64,000 bases of DNA from DATGKG01 sp963851325. GTDB lineage: Bacteria; Desulfobacterota; Binatia; Binatales; Binataceae. Position 1 is the stretch's first letter. The number at the start of each line of letters is the position of its first letter. The notes beneath the pieces were generated by a model, which was not told the DNA's origin, ran no database searches, and saw only the letters and a list, made by a program, of their open reading frames with translations. Positions 1-8,819 of the stretch are shown one piece after another. Made by a program: the position numbers and the translations under genes. The stretch lies in the NCBI GenBank assembly GCA_963851325.1, contig CAWKOR010000002.1:248001-312000 (forward strand). The letters run 5' to 3'.

Positions 1-811
1 CCCCGATGAGCTCCGAAATGCGACTTCCAGGCGTCCCGCTATCGTGAGTCGCGACCGCCTCAGAACTCTGCGGCGTGGTCTGCATGATGAAGCCGTAAGC
101 GTCGACGGCGAGCAGCGCGGCATCCTGGTAGCGCCGGGAGAAATCGTCGAAGCTACGCACCAGGGTGAGGCGATCGATCGCCTGCACCGAACCAAGCAGC
201 TTGCTGACCAGCTCGGCGCCGCGGACCGCAAACTCCAGCATCCGCGGATGCCCAACTTCATCCAGCCCGGAAATCCCGAAGACGCCGGTAAGCAATCCAT
301 TGATGGGATGAAGAATCGGCGCGGAGCAGGTGTTCCATTCCTTGATGAGGGGCAAATAGTGCTCGTCGAGGCGAATCTGAATCGGCTTGCCGAACGCGAG
401 GCCGGTGCCGATATTGTTGGTGCCGCCGCAGGCCTCGCTCCAGATGCCGCCTGGCATCGCATTGATTTGCTCGGCCATCGTATGAACTTTGGCATCGCTC
501 GGTAGCACATGGAGCAGCTCGCCCTGGCGATTGCTGATGCCGACTAGCGCGCTAATTCCCGAAATCGCTTCCTGCAGCAAATCGATTACCGGAATGCTCG
601 CCTCTTTAAGGTCGGCATCCAGGGTGGTGATATCCTCGGCGCGGCTAGGCACCCTTGTGGTATCGAGGGGGAGATGGAATTCATCGCGGCATCGACGCCA
701 CGAATCGACGATAGCTGGTCGTACACTACTGAGGTCGACTTCGTCGCCGGCTACGAAGCGCTCCCATAGCCGCGCGATGGATATAGTTTGGATTTCGATG
801 AGTTCCGACAA
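1..811 (-). CDS. AcoR-like sigma-54-dependent activator, N-terminal part (runs off left edge)
   Basis: About 270 residues of an N-terminal regulatory half are visible; the AAA+ and DNA-binding parts would lie left of the window. A short helical N-terminus ends in an SWRRC motif typical of AcoR-type activators. A GAF domain follows, with the family signature EACGGTNNIGT at about residues 140-150 and an HPINGLLTGVFGISG stretch. After it a PAS-like segment begins (LLAVDAYGFIMQ). There is no early ATG: the frame opens after a stop at 835-833. I prefer the TTG at 811 because a GAGG sits 6 nt upstream; a TTG at 823 is possible. Family members sense small metabolites such as acetoin or aldehydes and activate sigma-54 promoters. 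The long intergenic region upstream carries TGTCGC repeats that could be its binding sites. Confidence 0.85.
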   Translation of the reverse strand, partial: MSELIEIQTISIARLWERFVAGDEVDLSSVRPAIVDSWRRCRDEFHLPLDTTRVPSRAEDITTLDADLKEASIPVIDLLQEAISGISALVGISNRQGELLHVLPSDAKVHTMAEQINAMPGGIWSEACGGTNNIGTGLAFGKPIQIRLDEHYLPLIKEWNTCSAPILHPINGLLTGVFGISGLDEVGHPRMLEFAVRGAELVSKLLGSVQAIDRLTLVRSFDDFSRRYQDAALLAVDAYGFIMQTTPQSSEAVATHDSGTPGSRISELIG

Positions 812-1333
812 AAATCGCCTCAAGTTGCGAGGTCAGAATTGGGCTTCCACTAACCTAAGAAACCTGTCGTCCTCCGGCAAGCCGGGATTTTCGCAGCATT
901 GTCGCAAAAATGTCGCAGCTTATGCTCTATTGCCGGTTCTTATCGTTTTCTGATGCCGAGGTATGCGTTAAACGCTCGAATTAACTAGCTTTTTTGTCCA
1001 TAAAGTGACCATCCACTACCAGTTTTCGAACCGTTATCGCTTCATTTTATGGTTGTCGCGCGACATCGATGCGACAATGCCTCCTTTCATGAGATGGTGA
1101 CGCTCCGTGCGCAGTCCGGTTGCTGTTATTCTGTCGTTCGTCGGCGATAGTTTAAGTAGATATCCATACAGACAAAGGACTATTTGGCTTCGTTTGGTAA
1201 TTTTCGATGTTGCGCGAGCGCATCTCAGTGATTGATCCTGATAACAACCAGTTGCCTCTCCCCATTCACCTTATTTCCTCAATGAAGCGAAATTGCAAGC
1301 CCAAAAGCCCTGCCCCGATGATTGATCACTCGA
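812..1333. promoter_or_regulatory. 522-bp intergenic region with repeated TGTCGC half-sites
   Basis: No gene is supported here. The region separates the divergent AcoR-like gene and MFS gene. It holds TGTCGC at 900-905 and 911-916, the perfect 12-bp palindrome TGTCGCGCGACA at 1054-1065, and GCGACA at 1071-1076, so that TTGTCGC and GCGACAA also face each other at 1053-1077. Several copies of one half-site in an otherwise AT-richer spacer suggest operators or enhancer sites, most simply for the neighbouring AcoR-like protein. I see no clear -24/-12 promoter. Confidence 0.45.
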
Positions 1334-2560
1334 ATGCCATCCCTCTTGCCAGCGACTGCCACCACCGACACTAAACGCTTGATCGCGACCCGAGCGCTGC
1401 GCGGGATTGGCGACGGCGCGGTTAGCGTGCTGCTGGCGAGTTACCTGAGCGCGATTAGGCTCAGCCCCGTGCAAATCGGCGTGATAATTTTCGCGACGCT
1501 GTTCGGCTCCGCTCTGGTCACGCTATGGGCCGGCTTCGCCACCAGACGCATCGGGGTGCGACGCATGTTCCTCGGCGCTTCGATTCTGATGGTTGCCACC
1601 GGATTGGGCTTCACCTACGCGCGAAGCTTCCCGGCATTGGTGGCGATCGCATTTGTCGGAACGATGAATCCCTCGGCCGGCGATGTGAGCTTGTTCCTTC
1701 CGCTCGAGCAGACCGCTATCGCGCAGACCGTTGCAACGCGCGAACTCACCGGCGTGTTTGCGCTCTACAATGTCGCGGGCGCCGTGGGTGGAGCATTCGG
1801 CGCGCTCGCCAGCGGATTGCCGACCATGCTGGCCGCGCGCTTCGGATGGAACCTGGTCTCCGCACAGCGCTCCGGGTTCATCGGATATTCGATCCTCGGA
1901 CTGGTCGCCGCCTCGATCTACTGGTCGTTGTCGCGCGCGATCGAAACCGCGCCGATGCCGGCGCAGGTCGCGCCGCTGGCGAAATCGCGCGCCACCGTGA
2001 TGCGCCTGGCGGCGCTGTTCAGCCTCGATTCATTCGGGGGCGGTTTCGCGATTCAGTCGCTGCTCGCGCTGTGGCTGTTTCGCCGCTTCAACCTGTCGGT
2101 GCAGGCGGCCGGAACCTTCTTCTTCGTCGCGGGCCTGCTGGGTTCGTTCTCGCAGTTCATATCGTCGCGGCTGGCGGCCCGCTTCGGCCGCATCAACACG
2201 ATGGTGTACACGCATCTTCCGGCCAACGCGTTCCTGATCCTTGCCGCGCTGATGCCGAATGCGCCGCTCGCGATCATGTTTCTGCTGCTTCGATCGGCAA
2301 TGTCGTCGATGGATATTCCCGCGCGCCAGTCCTACGTGATGGCGGTGGTGCCGCCCGAGGAACGCGCGGCGGCGGCGAGTGTCACCAACGTGCCGCGCAG
2401 CCTGGCGAGCGCGGCCGCGCCGATTCCCGCCGGCCTGATGCTGGATGCCACCTCATTCGGATGGCCGCTTATCTGCGCGGGCGGCTGCAAGGTCCTGTAC
2501 GACCTCTTATTGCTGCTTCAGTTCCGGGCGCTCCGACCCGAAGACGAGCAATCGGCGTAG
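1334..2560 (+). CDS. MFS transporter
   Basis: 408 residues, the usual length for a 12-helix major facilitator. Long hydrophobic segments alternate with short loops, and the loop after helix 2 (ATRRIGVRRMF, about residues 65-75) matches the MFS motif A position. The second half begins after a basic central loop near residue 210. The frame opens with a TTG at 1322, but the ATG at 1334 gives the more usual MFS N-terminus, starting just before the first helix. The substrate cannot be read from the sequence; the NPSAGD segment near residue 115 resembles putative drug or sugar efflux members. It stands alone, with the next gene convergent. Confidence 0.85.
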   Translation: MPSLLPATATTDTKRLIATRALRGIGDGAVSVLLASYLSAIRLSPVQIGVIIFATLFGSALVTLWAGFATRRIGVRRMFLGASILMVATGLGFTYARSFPALVAIAFVGTMNPSAGDVSLFLPLEQTAIAQTVATRELTGVFALYNVAGAVGGAFGALASGLPTMLAARFGWNLVSAQRSGFIGYSILGLVAASIYWSLSRAIETAPMPAQVAPLAKSRATVMRLAALFSLDSFGGGFAIQSLLALWLFRRFNLSVQAAGTFFFVAGLLGSFSQFISSRLAARFGRINTMVYTHLPANAFLILAALMPNAPLAIMFLLLRSAMSSMDIPARQSYVMAVVPPEERAAAASVTNVPRSLASAAAPIPAGLMLDATSFGWPLICAGGCKVLYDLLLLLQFRALRPEDEQSA

Positions 2561-2570
2561 GCTGACCTGC

Positions 2571-2924
2571 TCACTCCCAGATCGGGCGGATCTCGATACC
2601 GGAATACCTCGGGTCGCCGAAATGCGGCATCTTCATCGCCCATCCCACTGCTTCGTCCATCGAGGCGCACTCGATGAGATACGAACCGCCGAGGACTTCC
2701 TTGGTCTCCGAAAACGGGCCATCGATCGCCACCGGTTTTCCGTTCTTGAGCCGCACGGTTTTGGACTCCGAGCTGGGACGCAGGCGGGTCGAGCCAAGCA
2801 GCTTCTTTTGCGCTTCCAGCTCGCGATACACCACCATATGGGCGTTGTAGGTGCGATCCTTCTCGGACTGCGGCTCCCGTTCCCACGCCTCACTGTCCTG
2901 CATCAGCATCAGCATGAATTTCAT
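2571..2924 (-). CDS. YCII-related DGPF-domain protein
   Basis: 117 residues starting MKFMLMLMQD. The conserved IDGPFSETKEVLGG stretch at about residues 67-80 is the hallmark of the DGPF/YCII-related family, small ferredoxin-like-fold proteins of unknown biochemical role. They are often found beside ECF sigma factors, but none is next to this gene. It converges on the MFS gene with an 11-nt gap. The full domain is present, so the gene appears intact. Confidence 0.85.
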   Translation of the reverse strand: MKFMLMLMQDSEAWEREPQSEKDRTYNAHMVVYRELEAQKKLLGSTRLRPSSESKTVRLKNGKPVAIDGPFSETKEVLGGSYLIECASMDEAVGWAMKMPHFGDPRYSGIEIRPIWE

Positions 2925-3011
2925 AGAGTCTCTCCGATTTTTCGATTCACAGATTTATCGAATGGACGGCTCCTGAATCGACAAAATCGATCGCGGACGA
3001 ATCGCGGATGA

Positions 3012-3169
3012 TGGTGCGCATCCGGGGCGAGCATGGTTGTCGCCGCGCGAGTTTTGCATGCGCAACTCACCGCGGAAGGCTTCTATCTGAAGAACGGCTA
3101 CGCGGGGTGGGCGAGGTGTTCGAGGAAGCCGGCATCGCGCATCGCGCGATGCCGCGGGAGCTGACCTAA
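3012..3169 (+). pseudogene. Remnant of an ElaA-like GNAT N-acetyltransferase
   Basis: Only the C-terminal third of a GNAT protein is left. One frame reads LHAQLTAEGFYLKNGYA up to about 3104. The sequence then continues in another frame from 3107 as VGEVFEEAGIAHRAMPREL and stops at 3167-3169. Together these match the C-terminal signature of ElaA-type acetyltransferases (LHAQ...FY...G[FY]...V...F.EAGI.H..M). Two extra G residues at 3105-3106, or one lost base, break the frame, and a stop at 3009 closes the frame upstream. The gene is dead and truncated. Confidence 0.7.
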
Positions 3170-3200
3170 CCGCTAGCCCCTTCCCCTTCAGGGATTAGGC
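3167..3200. repeat. Decayed copy of a C-rich palindromic repeat
   Basis: The CCCCTTCCCCTTCAGGGA core inside this span resembles the perfect palindrome at 5141-5162 but is imperfect. Both copies sit just after the end of a gene, as REP-like elements do. The two copies bracket the decayed region 3.2-5.2 kb. Confidence 0.4.
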
Positions 3201-3316
3201 GAACTTGACATGAAGGAATCCTGGAGCACACTAGCTGCGATGGCGATCGCGCTTCCGAAAGGGATCTAGCCGGTTACTGGACACCGCAGTATAGGAGCCT
3301 ATTAGCTACATGTCTT

Positions 3317-3989
3317 TCAATGGGTGCCAAGGCCGATGATTCCCCGCAAGGGGTAACGGATTAACGGATTTATGTATCTTTGATCGCAATAGTCAATAAC
3401 TGATATTCCAATTCTTGTTGCGCCAACTTCGAGGAATCGCTGTGTGGCGCGGTCGAAACGGCGACAAAAGGCTGTCTTGTGACCACGGCCAAGGGCATCT
3501 TCGTAGAAAACAAAGCCAAAAGCCCAGATCGAGAGAAAGCCCGATGTGACCCCTTGAATATGTTCGGGATTAACTCCGGTTCGGAATTTCTGGAAGACAG
3601 GCGGGGTGGAGATTCCTCCTTCGAGAACGTCTCCTTTTACAAATTTGAAGTCAAAGCCGCCCTTGTACGGCTCCGGCAGCGATCTGGCATCACCGAACGT
3701 TTCGACAACCGCAAAAGGAATCGCTTCAAGCGCTGGTTGATACCCTCGACCGTGAAATTGCGATAGCAATTTTAGGTAGACGGCCGTTGTTGACATCGGA
3801 CAGGTCAACCAATAGGTTATATCCCTGATACTGATCCAGGGATCGTAATATACGGAACTCCGCCGGAACGATATTAGCGAACCCGGCAATTAAACGAGGC
3901 CATGCAACTGGGATCGTTTGCTGGGGAAGGACCTGATCGCGCCAGCAAGGAACGTATAGACGGAGCGATACGATGGCAGAAATCGTCAA
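3317..3989 (-). pseudogene. Hypothetical protein gene, probably frameshifted
   Basis: Two overlapping frames each carry part of what looks like one protein. The upstream frame (from 3989) includes VNNGRLPK, resembling the NTGRTPA motif of a widespread family of uncharacterised membrane-anchored proteins. The downstream frame (to 3317) carries YQPALEAIPF, then FGFVFYEDALGRGHKTAFC, matching the conserved Y.D..G..R.T.FC region of the same family. The change of frame falls around 3730-3790. No N-terminal membrane helices are recognisable, so the gene is probably truncated as well. It lies next to a dead insertion sequence. The alternative is a real 190-residue protein starting at 3889. Confidence 0.45.
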
Positions 3990-4162
3990 CCGTCGGTTCG
4001 GCAGTACGGAAGGTTGGATTTATAGTTTGCGACAACGACGGTACGCACTGTAGCTGGAGCGAATTCGGGCCGATCTAGCGGATTAAAATGGCAATTACAA
4101 TTGAATCGGTCTCGCTAGCGTCGATGTGCGAGATAGCTGAGAGGCTCGCCAGTCTCTGCCTG

Positions 4163-5092
4163 TCAGCACATCCTGCTACTGGAGCCGAAGATGTCCGCGT
4201 TCTTTCGACTGTTGAAACGAAGCTGAAACTTATTTAGATACAGCGACAAGTATCTTGCGCTGACACTATGGTGCCCAGAATTCTGTGCTTCAAGAGCGAC
4301 CGAAATTTTCGAGGCTGTTGGTATGAACCAAGCCTCGAACATATTCGCCGCTGCTAATGGCGAACCACCTCATGCGGCAGACCGTCAGAGCCCTGGCTCT
4401 AGGGCCGATGGCCAAAATGCTCATCGGTGGAAACAAGTTTGACGCGCTGGGCTGACGGCTTACAGACAAAGCTATCCAGGGTCGCGGTATCGGTGTTCTC
4501 AATCATCCGACAGACACGTTGCCCTTCCGCGCAATCGCGCCAATGACGGCGGTTTTCCAGGCATACCCGGACCACCGAATCCAGTCAGATTCTTGCCGCC
4601 GTGGCGATTCTTGGCTTTCCCGCCGATATCGCTTTCGTCAATTTCCACGATGCCGAGCAGTTGCTTGAAGTTGGGGTCTTTCATTCCAGCGCGGAGACGA
4701 TGGCAGAGAAACCAGGCCGTCCGATACGAACCGGAACCGATGGTCCGATGGACTAGAGCGGCGCTAACACCCTTCTTGCTGGTCAGCATCATGAAGAGAA
4801 CGCGGAACCACGTTTTCAGCGGATAGTTAGTGTTCTCGAAAATGGTTCCCGCGATCACGGAGAAGCGGTATCCGGTCTTGCTGCATTTCTGGCACTGCCA
4901 GTGCCACGGCTTGTGGCCCAGTTCCCATACCTTCTCATTGCCGCAGCGCGGACAACGGATGCCGCTCGGCCAGCGATGCGCAACCAGATAGGTGCGGCAA
5001 GCATCCTCATTCGGGAACAATCGCTCGAACTCGAAGATAGTCATTTGCGGCGTGAACTTCGATTCGTGCGGACCCTGTTTCTTCTCTGGCAT
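4163..5092 (-). mobile_element. Degenerate IS1595-family (ISXO2-like) transposase
   Basis: The first 165 or so residues are intact from the ATG at 5092: a zinc ribbon (CPRC...CQKC, about residues 47-74) and the start of the DDE catalytic domain with VEIDESDIGGKAKNRHGGK. The frame is then lost near 4580 and ends in a false tail at 4499. Later pieces survive in other frames: GEYVRGLVHTNSLENF near 4300-4350, then YLSLYLNKFQLRFNSRKNADIFG ending at a TGA at 4163-4165. These match, in order, the C-terminal blocks of ISXO2-type transposases, so at least two frameshifts have inactivated it. Terminal inverted repeats were not identified. It must be a fossil unless a full copy elsewhere supplies transposase. 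Confidence 0.85.
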
Positions 5093-5140
5093 GCCGCAAA
5101 GATAGCGTGTTATGTTTGTTCATGTCACGTAGTGCATATT

Positions 5141-5162
5141 CCCCTTCCCTTCAGGGAAGGGG
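5141..5162. repeat. Perfect palindrome, REP-like or terminator hairpin
   Basis: Arms CCCCTTCCCT (5141-5150) and AGGGAAGGGG (5153-5162) pair perfectly around a 2-base loop. It lies 7 nt beyond the stop of the leftward alpha/beta hydrolase gene. It could end that transcript, although only AATAT and no U tract follows on that strand. A decayed relative is at 3167-3200, which favours a dispersed REP-like element. Confidence 0.6.
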
Positions 5163-5168
5163 CGGGGG

Positions 5169-5987
5169 TTAGGTTGCGAACTCCGCGATGATCCTCGCCA
5201 CCTCCGCCGGCTTTTCGAGGATTACATGATGATGCGCATCGGGTATCACCACCAGCCGCGTGTGCGGATTCGATGCCGCCGCGGCCTCCGATGATTCCTG
5301 CGTCATGATGCGGCTCTTCTCGGCCCGCACCAGCAGCGTCGGAATGCGAAGCGCGCGAATCGTCTCCATCACATGCAGCCCGTCGCCCCCGAAGAAACTC
5401 TCGCGATCGAATTTGAGCGTGTAGCCACCGGATTCCGCGGGCATCAGGCTCTTCTCCGCGATCGCGAGCACGCGGTCTTCGTGAATCTCGCCCTCATTCG
5501 GCATCAGGCGAAAGCGCGTCTTCGCGGTTTCGAGGTCCGGGTATACCACCGTCGGCAATGCCTTGAGCCGATGCAGGAAGCGATCGCGACCGCGACTCGA
5601 GACCACAGCCGTATCTACCACGATGATTCCCCGAGCAAGCGCCGCGTGGCGGCCGGCGAACGCGAGCGTGACGACCCCACCCATGCTGTGGCCCACGACG
5701 ATCGGGCGATCGCCTTGGACCTCGGCGCGAATGAAGTTCGCGAGATCATCGGCATAGTCGTGCGGCTTATAGGCGGGAGGCTTTACCCATTCGCTGTCGC
5801 CGTGACCGCGCATGTCGACGGCCAACAAGCGCAGGTCGTTGGGCAGTTCCTTCGCGACCCATTGCCACCACCATGCATTGGCGGAGTTGCCATGCAGCAG
5901 TACCAGCGTGCGCGACGCAGTGGGATTCCATTCGAGGAAATGGAGGCGCGGGTGGGTCGTGGAAAAACGGCTGCGCGGAGCGCTCAT
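5169..5987 (-). CDS. Alpha/beta hydrolase
   Basis: 272 residues with the single-domain alpha/beta hydrolase pattern: HGNSANAWWW (oxyanion region, about residue 32), the DMRGHGDSEW strand-loop, nucleophile elbow GHSMGG with Ser101, and a C-terminal His in DAHHHVILEKP. The usual acid loop reads LLVRAEKSRIM, so the acid may be Glu. It has no signal peptide and should act in the cytosol on an unknown ester, amide or epoxide. It lies directly downstream of another hydrolase of the same subtype (5994-6806), which shares RGHGDSEW and HSMGG, indicating tandem duplication and cotranscription. Confidence 0.85.
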   Translation of the reverse strand: MSAPRSRFSTTHPRLHFLEWNPTASRTLVLLHGNSANAWWWQWVAKELPNDLRLLAVDMRGHGDSEWVKPPAYKPHDYADDLANFIRAEVQGDRPIVVGHSMGGVVTLAFAGRHAALARGIIVVDTAVVSSRGRDRFLHRLKALPTVVYPDLETAKTRFRLMPNEGEIHEDRVLAIAEKSLMPAESGGYTLKFDRESFFGGDGLHVMETIRALRIPTLLVRAEKSRIMTQESSEAAAASNPHTRLVVIPDAHHHVILEKPAEVARIIAEFAT

Positions 5988-5993
5988 TTCTAA

Positions 5994-6806
5994 CTAATGT
6001 CGCGCAGGAATTCTTTCAGGAGCGCGACCAGGCCCGGCGGGATTGTCGAACATCGCGTGATGGTAGGAATCGCGGAGCACGGCGAGCTTGCCCTGCGGCA
6101 TCATCGCGACCATCGCTTTCGCCTGGTCCAGAGTTGGAAACGGGCTCTTGAGAACTTTCACATACAACGCCGGGCAGGTGATCTTCTGAAGATCGGTGCC
6201 GAGGTTGATGGGCTCGCGAATGGTGGTGCGCCGATCCAGCTTGTGAATCCACTCGCCTTCGGGGGTCTCCTTGAAGGTGTGATGCGCCGCATGCTGCAGG
6301 ACTTCCGGCTTCGCCAACGTCTCGCGCGGCACCATCCGGAAGTTCGCCTTCGCCTCTTCCAGCGATTTGAAGCGCCTGCCGGGGCGCTCGGAAAACCCAC
6401 GCAGCATCTCGACCGCGCGCTGCGGATAGTCGGCCGGCGAATCGATCGCCACCATCGCGCGCAGCTTTTCAGGATGCAGCGAGGCATACACCATCACGTT
6501 GTGACCACCCATCGAATGCCCGACCAGCACCGGAGCGCCGAGGCCCCAGTTGTCGATGAGGTCGTCGAGATCGGCGATGTAGTGGCGGGTGCCATACTCC
6601 CATTGTTCGGGCCATTCACTGTCGCCATGCCCGCGCAGGTCCATCGCGAGCGGATGGAAGCGATCGGCGAAATGCGGCGCGACGAAATCCCACCAATGGC
6701 CGTGCGCCGATCCGCCATGGATGAACAGCATCGGAGGCTTACCCTCGCTGCCGTAGTCGACGCAGTTGAGCTTCAGCCCGTTGACGATGAATTTGCGTTC
6801 GGTCAT
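5994..6806 (-). CDS. Alpha/beta hydrolase with a frameshifted C-terminus
   Basis: 270 residues: HGGSAHGHWW oxyanion region at about residue 30, MDLRGHGDSEW, nucleophile GHSMGG with Ser98, and the catalytic His in DSYHHAMFDNP. It is homologous to the next gene downstream. The end is odd. As read, it finishes DNPAGPGRAPERIPARH, but removing one base in the GGCCCGGCGGG stretch near 6030-6040 gives DNPAGLVALLKEFLRDIS, the expected final helix. That reading would stop at 5990-5992, 3 nt from the downstream ATG. This is either a real late frameshift, leaving all catalytic residues in place, or a sequence error. Substrate unknown. Confidence 0.8.
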   Translation of the reverse strand: MTERKFIVNGLKLNCVDYGSEGKPPMLFIHGGSAHGHWWDFVAPHFADRFHPLAMDLRGHGDSEWPEQWEYGTRHYIADLDDLIDNWGLGAPVLVGHSMGGHNVMVYASLHPEKLRAMVAIDSPADYPQRAVEMLRGFSERPGRRFKSLEEAKANFRMVPRETLAKPEVLQHAAHHTFKETPEGEWIHKLDRRTTIREPINLGTDLQKITCPALYVKVLKSPFPTLDQAKAMVAMMPQGKLAVLRDSYHHAMFDNPAGPGRAPERIPARH

Positions 6807-7019
6807 TCGCCTACAGGATTGATCAAAGCCTCCGATGATTGCCAGCGACTTTGACGAGAGGAGCTTCCTCCGTCAGCGCGTCTCCAAGGCGCGAATAAAG
6901 CCTGCGCGGTCGAGACCCATCCGAAGAGGGTTTCGATTACCGGCAACGCCGCTTCATAGTTGCCGCGCGGAAGTTCCGCGCCCAGCGGTTCGGCCGTGCA
7001 GTCTGAAAGCAAGGGGATT

Positions 7020-7814
7020 CTACTTAGCCACAGAAGACGATTCGTTGTAGTGCTCCAGACCCTCCGGCTTTCGAATGTAGAGCGGATCCGCCTTGGTTAC
7101 CGCTCTCGCCAGCAAGGTATGACGCCGGTCATCGCTCCAGGTAAAGAGCTTGTACTCCTTCACTATCTCGAAGAACGAGCAGGAGACCCATTGGCGCAAA
7201 CATTCGGCAGTCGGAACCCACCAGTTGGAATAGTCGCGACGGAATGGATCCTTGTAGTAAAACCTGGCGAAACATCCGCGCCGTCTAAGCACCGCGCCCT
7301 CTACGAGGATCAGTCCGCCGTCCTTCATTACCCGGCGCAGGCAGGTCAGGGCGCGCAAGGGATCTTTCAGGTGGTAGTAGACGCCGGCAAACAGCACCAC
7401 GTCGAAATCGTGAACGCCCAGTTGCTCAACGTCATAGACTGATAGCTCCGGGAAATACTTCGCCGAAGACTTCAATACGGCATGGGCGAGCTGGAACGTA
7501 GGCTGCTCGGGAAAGCTCCTCTGACTTATCAGATCGGTGGCGAACACCTCGGATGCTCCGCGCTGCTCCGCGAGGAAAGTGTTGAGACCGTCCCAACATC
7601 CGATGTCGAGTACCTTCTTCCCCTGCAGCGGAATTTCATCGAGCGCTTGCTTAATCCTGGGATTGCCGAGGCCCCATTCGCCGGGCGTAACGATGCCATC
7701 GCCCAGATCTATTGAGTGGACCCAATTGAATTGGTGAACGAGCTTCTTCAATTCCTCCCGCGAAAGGTTGGTGAACCTTTCATCGGGCATCCCTGGTGTC
7801 GGTTGTGCTTGCAT
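7020..7814 (-). CDS. CmoB-like (DUF1698) SAM-dependent methyltransferase
   Basis: 264 residues. A helical N-terminal segment (FNWVHSIDLGDGIVTPGEW) precedes a class I methyltransferase fold. Motif I is VLDIGCWDG at about residues 70-78, motif II lies near EVFATDL, and FDVVLFAGVYYHLKDPL follows at about residues 135-152. The order and the YHL.DP motif fit the DUF1698 family, which includes the tRNA wobble-uridine modifying enzyme CmoB. The protein is shorter than CmoB (about 320 residues) and lacks a CmoA neighbour. It could therefore be a small-molecule or glycan methyltransferase. A 213-bp spacer separates it from the hydrolase gene at 6806. Confidence 0.75.
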   Translation of the reverse strand: MQAQPTPGMPDERFTNLSREELKKLVHQFNWVHSIDLGDGIVTPGEWGLGNPRIKQALDEIPLQGKKVLDIGCWDGLNTFLAEQRGASEVFATDLISQRSFPEQPTFQLAHAVLKSSAKYFPELSVYDVEQLGVHDFDVVLFAGVYYHLKDPLRALTCLRRVMKDGGLILVEGAVLRRRGCFARFYYKDPFRRDYSNWWVPTAECLRQWVSCSFFEIVKEYKLFTWSDDRRHTLLARAVTKADPLYIRKPEGLEHYNESSSVAK

Positions 7815-7832
7815 GGGATGGAGGCCGGAGGC

Positions 7833-8675
7833 TCAACGACCCTTGAGCCATTCCATCACGAAGCGGTTGAAACGCTGCGCTTCTTCGAATTGCGGATTGT
7901 GTCCGCTTTTATCCAGCAGCACATACTCGCAATTGGCGAGCAGGTCCTTCTTTCCGTACCAAAGTGTGGGCGGCACCACAAAGTCGCACAACCCCGCAAC
8001 GATCAGCGTCGGGCATTTGATCGATGGCAGCGTCGATGCGGCATCGAAGCGTTTCCATTCTCCGCCGCTGCCCCAGAATCGATCCCAGATCTCGGGGCTG
8101 GCGCTGGTTCCTTCCCACAGAAACGTGCAATCAAAACGCGGATCGAAGAACAGGCGCGGCGCGCCCAGGACGTACATTCGCACGATCGCGTCCTGCGGCG
8201 AGAGCTGCGCGCGCTCGGCGATGCTGCGCTGCTGGTTTTCCGCATCGATCTGTTTGCGTTCCGGCGACGCGAGCATCTCCCAGTATTTCGCGCCCTCGGC
8301 CTCGAACTCGGCGCCGAAGGTCGGCGCTGCCCCCACCAGAATCAGATGCGAGACGCGCTCCGGGTATCGCGCCGCGAAATCCATCGCGAGAAAGCCGTGC
8401 CCCGAATGACCCACTACGATGGCCTTCGGCAGCTCGATCCGATCGAGAAAGTCGCGCAACGATTCGGAGAGCTGCTCGATGGTCAGGCCTGCAACCTGGC
8501 CGACCTCGGATCGATTGCCGCGCAGCTCCACATTGGTCACCTGCAACTCGTCGCGCAGGTCGTTGAAGAAGCTGCGTTCATAGAACCGCGAGCCGGCCAG
8601 ACTCGGTATCACCACCGGCGTGCCGCGCCCTTCGGTCTCGTAATGGATGTTCAGTCCGCCTACCCGCGTGAGCAT
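7833..8675 (-). CDS. Alpha/beta hydrolase
   Basis: 280 residues from the ATG at 8675 (the frame is open to 8750 but that extension is not family-like). A complete triad is visible: Ser91 in GHSGHG, Asp in GLCDFVVP and His in KSGHNPQFE. The cap region (about residues 115-200) is helical and ends in an aromatic stretch (RFWGSGGEW). The fold resembles proline iminopeptidase and haloalkane-dehalogenase relatives, but the substrate cannot be named. It lies 18 nt upstream of the methyltransferase gene on the same strand, so the two may be cotranscribed. Confidence 0.82.
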   Translation of the reverse strand: MLTRVGGLNIHYETEGRGTPVVIPSLAGSRFYERSFFNDLRDELQVTNVELRGNRSEVGQVAGLTIEQLSESLRDFLDRIELPKAIVVGHSGHGFLAMDFAARYPERVSHLILVGAAPTFGAEFEAEGAKYWEMLASPERKQIDAENQQRSIAERAQLSPQDAIVRMYVLGAPRLFFDPRFDCTFLWEGTSASPEIWDRFWGSGGEWKRFDAASTLPSIKCPTLIVAGLCDFVVPPTLWYGKKDLLANCEYVLLDKSGHNPQFEEAQRFNRFVMEWLKGR

Positions 8676-8819
8676 GCTATGCCTCCTCGACGATATTCCG
8701 CCGCAAGTTCGTAGTAGGGCCTGGTCCCGATACGGAAGGGAACTTTGCATCGCTAATCATTCGTGCCAGCATTCTATATGTCAGGCCTGTGGGCGGCTTA
8801 TCCGCTTTGTGCCGATGCG

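Noticed and set aside
4889..4906. TGGCACTGCCAGTGCCA palindrome, containing a -24-like TGGCAC
   Set aside because: It lies inside the transposase coding sequence at a zinc-ribbon codon run and has no -12 element.
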